Positions 56,143 to 64,000 of a stretch of 64,000 nt of DNA are shown piece after piece (the stretch's first letter is position 1; each line of letters opens with the position of its first letter). The notes beneath the pieces are model-generated. The model was not told where the DNA came from. It ran no database searches and saw only the letters and a list, made by a program, of their open reading frames with translations. The DNA comes from Nageia nagi (taxonomy: Eukaryota; Pinophyta). The position numbers were made by a program, and so were the translations under genes. Location of the stretch: positions 175,026,001 to 175,090,000 of the forward strand of contig JBITNC010000001.1 of NCBI GenBank assembly GCA_050084985.1. The letters are read 5' to 3'.

Positions 56143-56448
56143 TCATGTCATATGTTGTTTTACTTCTCTAATATCCTTTTTGCCTTGGTCTCTAGTTGTG
56201 CATACCTTTCCTCTATCTTTTCCTTCTTTTTTTATGTAAGGTTTTGTCATGGTTTGGAAAGGATGTATTTTTCCTAATATGATGATCCCTTTATAGCTTA
56301 TTAGTTTTGTTAATCCAAACTCTAATCCGCCTTCTTTATTCATCAATCGCTTGAATTGCTTTACTTCACTAAGTTTTATTATTTTGTAATTCTCTCCTAC
56401 TAACATCCTCTCCAACTTAGTCAAAGGTTCGTCCCTAAGCCTCTTTAT
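56143..56448 (-). other. Unidentified open frame without ATG
   Basis: An open minus-strand stretch of about 100 codons reads RDEPLTKLERMLVGENYK, then VKQFKRLMNKEGG, and ends KKDIREVKQHMT. It is rich in Lys and has no ATG at its start. I do not recognise the family. It may be part of an older coding remnant, because its composition is less repetitive than random AT-rich frames. Confidence 0.25.
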
Positions 56449-57309
56449 TTAATATCTTTTTCAATCTACTACTTATCTTCTTTAGAAATCTACATATTGT
56501 CATCATTGTCATCTTACTGCTATTCTAGCTAATAGATGAATGCTTCTTCATTCATATTTAGTCCTTATTTATATCAACAGAGTTGGGATGAGATCATAAG
56601 TTTGTACAAAGTAATTGTAGTTACAAATTAATGAATTTTAATGAAATAAAATTCTATTACACTATTAAAAACTTACCAATGTATAATGAGGATATATGAG
56701 TATCTAATAAATAGGATTGTATTATTCTCTTCATTAGATCTAAAATATCATGCTCAGAATAAGTTCATCACTCAAATATGAGGCTTCACATATCAAGTAT
56801 CATGGCATGTATATCATGCGAGTATTGCCTTGTAATGAATAGAGATAATGATAAAATCAAGCAAGATGAAAATATGATGAACAAATAACAAATCCTTAGC
56901 TAAGTAGTGTTACAAAATACTATTATTTTTTGGATGATGCAATTCTTATGAGTTGACCTATTTGATATTCGATTATCTAATAGGAAATTCTTTTCCATGG
57001 ATATTCTTTTGTAGTATAATATCTTGAATCTTTATACTTATTAATATCTACATGCATTACATAGCTTGTGGTTCTTTTCTTGACACTAGCATCGATTACA
57101 TTGATTATGATATTCCTTTTGATATTTTCAATTTACGTTCACTTTCTAATGCCTTAGATATGTAAAATATAATTTTTATTAAAATAGAAATCATATTTAG
57201 TTGGCTACAATAATCACTATATTCATATATGATCACTCCACTTCTTGGGGATGGATGAGAAAGTTGAGGGGAAGGAAACCAAAAGAATTCTTGAACTAAG
57301 TTTTTGTGG
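56449..57309. other. AT-rich intergenic DNA
   Basis: No domain, LTR or RNA gene recognised. Confidence 0.5.
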
Positions 57310-57788
57310 TGTAGTTTGAAGAGTCTTATATAAACATATTATGAAATTATAATCCATAAATAAATTAATCACAATAATCTCATAAACATAAGGAACACAC
57401 AAGATTTACCTTGGTTCACCCAATGTGGGCTACTCTAGGATGTTGAGAGCTTCTCATCCTTCTACATGATTGCTTACAATGAATACAACAAGCTACAATT
57501 GGCTTATGACAATGAATATATAGGAAAATCCTTAACCTTAAAACACAATATGGTATTAGAAAACCATGGGCTAAAACACTCATACTTTCACTTAGATGAA
57601 ACCTTGCAAATTCCACCAATGTCATGTGAAAATAGGTGAATCTCATACAAATCCTACATTCTCACACTTGGTGAATACTTTGTAGAAAAATTGTAAAACA
57701 TATCTACTCTAATACTCAAGGGCTAGTCAAACCCATCTCTCCTATACACAAGACAAGTTTTTTTTGTAAAGGATGATCTATATTCAAC
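57310..57788 (-). repeat. Copia-E 3' LTR (approximate limits)
   Basis: On the minus strand the LTR would begin TGTTGAATATAG after a purine tract, or, if the inner tract is the real one, TGTAGGATTTG at about 57650. A TATA-like tatatattcattg is near 57515. The conserved block shared with the Gypsy-2 LTR is at 57409-57432. No second LTR exists in the window to fix the ends. Confidence 0.6.
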
Positions 57789-57895
57789 ATTCTCCCACTT
57801 GGTGAATACTTTGTAGAAAAAATACAAAACATAAATACTTCAGTACTTGGGCTAGCCAAATCCATCTCTCCTATACAACACATGAATTTCTCTTA
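57655..57895 (-). repeat. 131-bp tandem duplication covering the polypurine tract
   Basis: The text cacttggtgaatactttgta occurs at 57665 and 57796 (offset 131), followed in both by aaacata-t-actc/actt, ggctag-c-aa, cccatctctcctatac. Each copy holds a purine tract (minus strand aagtgkgaga) at its end. Confidence 0.85.
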
Positions 57896-60350
57896 ATAGC
57901 CTTGGTGAATACATCAACAATATTTTCCTTTGTGTCCACTTTTTCTAGCAACACTTTCTTTTGTTCAACCATGTCCCTGATGAAATGGTAGTGTACATCA
58001 GTGTGTTTATTTTGTGCATGAAAAACATGATTCTTAACTAGGAATATAACACTTTGGCTATCATAACTCACTTGTACAAGTCTTTATGCAAAACCAATAT
58101 CAGTACATAATATTTGCAACCATATTACTTCTTTGCTTACATGACTATCTATCATGTATTCAGATTTAGTAGTTGAAAGGGCAATAAAAACTTGCCTTTT
58201 ACTCATCCAACTAATGGCTCCTCTAAACAAATTGAAGACATAGCCACTAATAGATATTCTATTATCAAGATCTCCTATCCAATCTGCATCAACAAAACCC
58301 TCAATATCCAAGGATTTTTCGTTTCTTTTCCATTGATAATAGATTGAAAAATTAGTTGTACCACATAAATATTTGAGCACTTTCTTCACAAATTTCCAAT
58401 GCTTTTTTCTAGACTTAAACATGTATCTACTCATAACTCCCACTACATGTGTAATATTTAATCTAATACAAACCATGGTATATATCAAACTTCTTACAAC
58501 ATTTACATAAAGAACATGATATATTTCTTCAACTTCTTATTTTTGTATTTGGGCATTGTTCAATAGTTAATTTTGTTTAGAAAGCTATAGTTGTCTTCAT
58601 AGGCTTGGAATCATCCATATTGAATCTCTTTAATACAATCTCAACATAATTTTTTTTGATCTAGCAACAACTTTCTATTTAACCTATCTCTCCTTATTTT
58701 TATGCCCAAAATGTAATTTACAGGTCCAAGGTATTTCATATCAAACTGTTGTGCTAATAGATACTTTACAACCCTAACCATTTTATTACTATTCCCAATC
58801 AATAACATATAATGTTATGATAACAAAATCATCACTAACTTGCTTCATGTATATACAATGATCAACACTGCTATAGACAAAACCAAGTTCTAAAATGTAA
58901 GCATCAAATTTTTGATACCATATCCTAGGTGATTGTTTCAGTCCATACAAAGGTTTCTTTAACTTACAAACAAGATTCTCCTCTCCTTCCTCAAAAAATA
59001 TTTCAGGATGTTTCATATAAATTTCCTCCTCCAATTCCCTCTAAAGGAAAATAATTTTCACATCCATTTTCTCTATTTCTAGATCAAATACAACAACCAC
59101 AAACAAAAGAAAATATATCACCATAGTTAATTCCCTCTACCTGTGAATATCCTTTAGCAACAAAGTGGGCTTTATGTTTCTCCACTTTTTCTCCAACATT
59201 CTCCTTCTTCTTGAAGACCCATTTGCAACCAATTTTCTTTTCTTTGAAAAGGTATCTATAAGATCCCATGTCTTATTCTTTTCTAAAGATATAATTTCTT
59301 TATTCATGGACTCTTCCCAATGATTTTCCTCTTAAGAATTAACTACTTTAAAATTTATAGGATATTCATTAGTAACATATAAAGCAAAAGAAGAACGGAA
59401 ATCAATTGGTCTATACCTTTCAGGTTGCCTTCTTTCACATGTTGATATCCTTAACACTGGTGTATGAAACTCTGGTTCATCATCATCATCATATTCTTCT
59501 TCTTCTTCTTCTTTTGATTTTGTTGAGTAGGAATCATCTTCCATAAAATCAAACTATACCTTTTTCAGTTCTTTTTCAATTATTTCATTCATGGGATCAC
59601 TTTTTAGTTCTCTAAACACCACATCTCTACTGTAGGAAATACTCTTAGTTTTTGGATTCCAAAGTTATAACCTTTAACACCATATTTATAACCAATAAAG
59701 ATACACTTAATAGTCTTGTTGTCAAGTTTACTCTTTTTTTTTTTCTTTGGAATATGCATGAATGCATCACAACTAAAAATTTTAATATGTGATAGAGAGG
59801 TTTTATGTTTCAAATGGAGTTTGGTTAGCAAAAGCTAATGTAGGAGACCAATTTAATAGGTAGCATTGTGTATCCATTACTTTTTCCCATAATTCATGTG
59901 CCATTCCAACACCATTGAGTATACTCCTTGCCTTTTCTATAAGAGATCTATTTAATCTCTCAACAACTTATTCTATTGAGGTGTATATGGAGTAGTCTTC
60001 TTCCTTGAAATAAAATATATCTTATAGAATTCCTTAAATTTATTTGAATAATATTATACTCCATTATCACTCTTCAACACTTTGATTTTCTTTCCAATTT
60101 GGTTCTCAACAAGTGCTTTAAATTCTCAAAATTTATCAAATACTTCATCTTTGCTCTTGAGAAAATAGATCAATATATATGTCAAATAATCATCAATAAA
60201 AGAAACAAAGTACCATAATTTTCCAAGCGATGGTACATGAATAGGATCAAAAACATCACTATGGATCAAATCTAGAACTCCTTTAGATCTTGTAGCACCA
60301 AATGGGAAACTCACATATTTATGCTTACTATAAAGATAATGCTCACAAAA
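57871..60350 (-). pseudogene. Copia-E pol remnant
   Basis: The integrase starts near 60340 with VSFPFGATRSKGVLDLIHSD and WYFVSFIDDYLTYI. A later piece (59604-59831) has LSHIKIFSCDAFMHIPKKK. A linker (59332-59544) has a Glu/Asp run encoded by a GAA/GAT-type repeat, then ERRQPERYRP. The reverse transcriptase contains GCKWVFKKKENVGEKVEKHK, FVAKGYSQVEGINYGDIFS and KLKKPLYGLKQSPRIWYQKF. At the catalytic box the text is LYVIDWE (58792-58812), so a small deletion removed Y-V-D-D. RNase H keeps EGFVDADWIGD, ALSTTKSEYM and HFIRDMVEQKKVLLEKVDTK and ends at a stop at 57871. Inactive. Confidence 0.87.
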
Positions 60351-60363
60351 ATCAAAACCTAAT

Positions 60364-60615
60364 TTTGCTTCCTAGTTGTGACATTGGGCATTTGAAGGTA
60401 TTTTATGCAAGTTCAAATTATATTTTGCATACATAGCTAGACATTAGATTTGTGTCAAGATTTTGGATTATTATTACTAAATTGGCCATCTTTAACAAGT
60501 CATTGGAATATTGGTGCATGTTTAAGCTTGTTTGGATTAGTTCAAGAGCAAGAATCTAAATGTCCCTCTCCTAGGGCACATTTGAGGAGGATTGATCCCT
60601 AGAACGACTCATCAT
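60364..60615 (+). repeat. Gypsy-1-family LTR end (fragment)
   Basis: Shares with 14105-14460 the words tcctagttg, actagacattag, attattattactaaatt, gtgcatgtttgagcttg and ctctcctagggcacatttga, ending at ctcatca. No primer site follows (taggagtcatga), so it is either a solo-type remnant or decayed. Confidence 0.75.
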
Positions 60616-61576
60616 AGGAGTCATGATTACATCATTATTGCACCATATTTTATGTTGATATCTAAAATAGAATTTTAATTTAATTAAAATAAATATTTTA
60701 GGTATTTGAAATGATTTATTTAATTAAGTGATTTAATGTTAATTTTATAGTACACACTTAGCTACCTTTATATTTTATGATAACAGCTTAATACAAAGAT
60801 AATCCTAAGAATGAATATTTGCACTTTTGTGCCATAAGTCCAAGGAGAAGCCTTAGTACTAGACCTTATATGTATAAAGGTGGAACGGTTGTGCATGAGA
60901 AATCATGACGTACCTAGAATTGTTAATAAGTGGTAACATACTTGGTACCATTTAACTGATGTTTCTAAATACCACCTATCATATCTAAATTTTGTTATAA
61001 TTTGAATGATCTATTCATGTAATCTTTTTGAACCATCGTGCATTATAATTTGAGCTTAGAGAAGGAGTCAACAATGATGAGTAAGATTTTGAGGCTTTCT
61101 ATAAAGGATATCAAGTGATGATTTTACATTCTAAATGGCAGTGCTCCATGGAGGACAAATTGGTGATCCCATTTTGGGGGAGAAGTTTTTCATCGATCTC
61201 TTTGGGTTGTATATCACTTTTGATCATTGTGATAAGTAAAGTACCAAATTTATATTTTCATTGACATAGGTTTGATAGGTTAAGGTCCATTAGGTCAATA
61301 GTGATCATTATCATCTTTCATGGTACTTCTATTCATTACAATTTAATTATTATTCTATTGAATTAAATATATTAAATAACCTTAATAAATTATTATTTCA
61401 GTTATAACAATTGGTGAACTCGATTTCTTTTCAACATATCGCTTTATCCTTCACTAGTTGCATCAAAAACCATAGGATTTTTGAATATGACTAATTTTGT
61501 ATTGTAAGCATGAAAAATATGGATACACCTATTATTTATGATCAAATTCTTCATGAGTTTTTTGTTGTTAAGCTGA
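60616..61576. other. AT-rich DNA between LTR fragment and gag remnant
   Basis: No coding sequence recognised. A string ttggtgaactcg at about 61412 could be a decayed primer site for the gag remnant that follows, but the match is too weak to call. Confidence 0.4.
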
Positions 61577-63230
61577 AAAAAAGAAGAGTAAAAAAAATAC
61601 TAGTAATGTAGTAAGACGACAAAGTGAGCAGATAAGAAAATTATATCATCAGGAATAATATGATAGTTCTTCAAAAAAAATTTGTTATTCGAGAGATAAG
61701 GATGATTTAAAAGAAGATAATGACATTAGATTTCAAGTAGATGAAGAATCACACAATGGCATTGCATAGTTACTCACTAGGTATTTATCACTCCCAAATG
61801 GTAGACAATCACTCCTTGATAAATAATTTTCACCTTATCTTTTGCAAACCCTACAAGAGGCATCAAATAAAATAAAACATATATTCAGATACATATTAGA
61901 CTTTAATCCTAAAAATGTTAGGAAAAATACTTATGCAATAAAATCAAAATGATATGACCATTAGCCCTTGTTTCCAAACATATGAATATTTTGATTCCCC
62001 TAAGAGTGTTACCTCTTTAAATGTTCAAATTCCCCCAAAAATGTAGATCTTGAACCAATAAATCATAAACAAGAAATCCCACTTGAGCAAAATCCTAGTG
62101 ACATCGCTTAGCAAGCAAATGCCACTCCATTACAAGACCCATTTTTGACCAAATATCCATGAATATTATGAATAAATGAAGAAGAGGAGCACCATGTTCT
62201 TATGAGGTATTTTCTAATTACAAGGATGATCATGAAGATAATATTGATGAAGAAGTGCTAGTTGATAACATGGAAACCTATATAGTTAAGCTAACAAGTT
62301 TGAAAGATAGATGGCAAGAATAGGTTGATGTAATAATTGAGTTTGGTCTATAAAGAAGACCTAATTGGTCTAATAAAGAATATGAAATTATAAAAATAGA
62401 ATTAAATTATCTTCAACATAGTACTGGTTTTTAGATTTGCTTTAGTTATGGAGAAAATACAAATGGTTAATGATTTAATTTAGAGGTTGGAATAAGAAAA
62501 TTTTTGAAGGTTTGGCTTATTTCAAAGTTTACCTAAAGGAAAAAAATGTTGTTATGGAAACATTTACAAAAAATAAGGATCACCCAAATGATGTAGCTGA
62601 TAAATTTATTTGATTAAATAAGCAAAAAAGACTCCATAAGGCCTACATCAACAAATTTACACCCATGATTTTAAGAGGAAATAAAAATTTGTTTTACTAC
62701 TGTATTCATCAAAAAAGGTATGGAAAATAAGTAAATTTTACAATGTTTGGTGGTTATTCATATCTTAGGGAGCATTTAAGAAGATATCGTTGAGAAGATT
62801 TTGTGTTTGAAAATGATGATGATTTATTATCTAAAATATTTCCACTCAGCTTACGCTTTGATTCCTTTTTATGGTTTATAGATTTACCTAATTAAAGTAT
62901 TCAAATTTTTTATGATCTAACTAAAGTATTTCTTGAAATAAATAATTTGTATATACCATAAGAAACTTCCCCTTTAGACATGTATAACTTAAAACAAAAA
63001 GATCAAGGGCAACGTATTAATGATTTTATAATTGAATGGATAAAAGTTGCTAATTTAATTTAAGTACATAATAAAGAAAAGAAATTTTTTTTAGCCTTAC
63101 TTTTTTCATGTAGAAATGATTTTTCAAATTTTCAAGGCTTGCCTTATGAGGATTTGATAGATGAAATGCTTAACAAAGAATCCATAAATAAGTACTTCAA
63201 TGAACCTTTAGATCACATGGAATGAAAAAT
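61577..63230 (+). pseudogene. Gypsy-type gag remnant, heavily decayed
   Basis: The clearest part is at about 62850-63225: LSLRFDSFLWFIDLPN, then LDMYNLKQKDQGQRINDFI continuing IEWIKVANLI, LALLFSC and GLPYEDLIDEMLNKESINKY. This fits the pattern of Tat/Athila-like gag, where an L-x-x-x-KQ-x-x-x-E/Q-S/R-x-x-x-(F/Y)-x-x-x-W segment follows a W-F/W-x-x-L block. An upstream basic stretch (from about 61580, NVVRRQSEQIRKLYHQE) may be its N-terminus. Stops and frameshifts occur throughout; no pol follows inside the window. It may belong with the LTR fragment at 60364, but that LTR is of the Gypsy-1 type, which has a different gag. Confidence 0.5.
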
Positions 63231-63874
63231 GATCTTAAAATTTATTTTTTTTAAATAAACTAAAATAATAAAAAATTCAAAAATAATTGGAAGTTAACAT
63301 GGTAGTAAGAGTTAGCCATGACCATATTTGAAAGAGTATAATTTTCCATGGTTTGAATTATTCAAAGTTTTCTTGCATCAGTCGTCCACCTCCAACTGCT
63401 ACTTACTAGCCTACTATTCACCTATTAGATTTATTGCTACTATAGGAATGTTGTTGAGCTCTTAAAGATCAAATATTTGATCCTTATACTAATATAGATT
63501 TGATTTTTTACTCCCACATAGATGTCCATACTTCTCTAACTGTTCTTGGGCTCTCCATTTATGTTTTTCCTAATTCTCTAAGCAAACTTGTAATCCATCA
63601 AACCTCTTAGAGTCTAAAATACACTATTTTATCATTTTATAAATAGGGAATTCATTTTCCATTTTAGGTTAATGTTTTTATTGTAATGTTATGCTACCAT
63701 TTTTTCTCTAATAGAAATAATTCATAATTGCTTTGCGAATTGAATCCCACACACTTCTCAAGAGAGTAGGCAATGTGACACAGAACCAAGAAAACTTAAT
63801 GCATGGACTCACTACTCCAAAGCTTTTTGTGCAACTATTTACCATTCTTTAAAAGTTTGTAATTGCACTTATGG

Positions 63875-63878
<4 letters not shown>
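63231..63878. other. Intergenic DNA
   Basis: No gene recognised. A TATA-like tttataaataggg is at 63634-63646 without an associated reading frame. Confidence 0.45.
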
Positions 63879-63922
<44 letters not shown>

Positions 63923-63934
63923 TGCATGCATGCA
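63879..63934. repeat. (TA)20 followed by (GCAT)4 microsatellite
   Basis: A long TA run (63879-63918) passes directly into gcatgcatgcatgcat. Both parts are self-complementary and could form cruciforms. Confidence 0.95.
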
Positions 63935-64000
63935 CTCCTGTCTCACGAGTGATATAAGGATCATATCACTCATTTTGTAACTAATCTTGGTATTCTCCTT

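Larger units (their letters stand above)
57310..60363 (-). mobile_element. Copia-E: 5'-truncated copia element with 3' LTR
   Basis: On the minus strand it runs from the end of the GAG-pre-integrase zinc region (60350) through integrase, linker, reverse transcriptase and RNase H to a polypurine tract and LTR. Gag, protease and the 5' LTR are missing. The break at 60363 abuts a Gypsy-1-family LTR end. The left limit of the LTR is approximate. Confidence 0.85.

Noticed and set aside
57416-57646. 76-codon minus-strand frame
   Set aside because: It lies entirely in the Copia-E LTR and has no protein resemblance.
1-64000. tRNA, rRNA, organelle-derived or virus-derived insertions
   Set aside because: No cloverleaf-compatible tRNA gene (apart from the SINE head), no rRNA text, no plastid or mitochondrial gene text, and no pararetrovirus-type coat or movement protein was recognised on either strand.

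Overview
The window looks like nuclear DNA from a seed plant with a large, old, transposon-filled genome. It is very AT-rich, no intact cellular gene is visible, and almost every coding remnant is a decayed retroelement of a plant lineage: a LINE with a DUF4283-type ORF1, Ty1/copia elements with YVDD/YIDD reverse transcriptases, Ty3/gypsy elements primed by initiator tRNA-Met, and a gag-only element primed by a tRNA-Asp-like site. A degenerate DYW-class pentatricopeptide-repeat (PPR) gene confirms a land plant. The density and age of the elements suggest a conifer-like gymnosperm, but that is inference.

Layout. 1-2040: AT-rich DNA holding one tRNA-derived SINE (minus strand) with a perfect 13-bp target duplication. 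2041-7275: a 5-kb L1-type LINE. 7276-13455: intergenic DNA containing a CpG-richer block (9830-11110) with four imperfect tandem units. 13456-17058: 5' half of a Ty3/gypsy element (Gypsy-1) whose LTR end, primer site and leader are tandemly duplicated. 17059-28988: a gag-only LTR element (TRG) with ~3.3-kb LTRs. Its 3' LTR is split by Copia-A (22376-28144, complete, 498-bp LTRs, 5-bp target duplication) and cut by the related Copia-B (28989-about 36478). 36650-38699: internal part of Copia-C. 38700-44746: Gypsy-2 (minus strand) with both LTRs. 44747-49998: Copia-D with two incomplete LTRs. 49999-53600: AT-rich DNA plus a second CpG-richer stretch (52060-53000) with an unidentified membrane-anchor reading frame. 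53638-55680: scrambled PPR-DYW pseudogene, including a six-unit tandem array of the DYW gene terminus (minus strand). 57300-60363: Copia-E (minus strand), 5'-truncated. 60364-60615: another Gypsy-1-family LTR end. 61577-63230: a further gypsy gag remnant. 63879-63934: a TA/GCAT microsatellite.

How it fits together. There is no operon or pathway; the logic is nesting and decay. Gypsy-1 was interrupted by TRG, and TRG's 3' LTR later received two copia elements of one family. Gypsy-2 is flanked by two different copia elements with no matching target duplication, which points to ectopic recombination. Decay is dominated by C-to-T/G-to-A changes: Gln and Trp codons became stops, and zinc-knuckle cysteines became tyrosines in several elements. 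The most unusual signals are the amplified DYW terminus, the gag-only element with giant LTRs, and the nearly identical LTR/primer-site duplication inside an otherwise old element.
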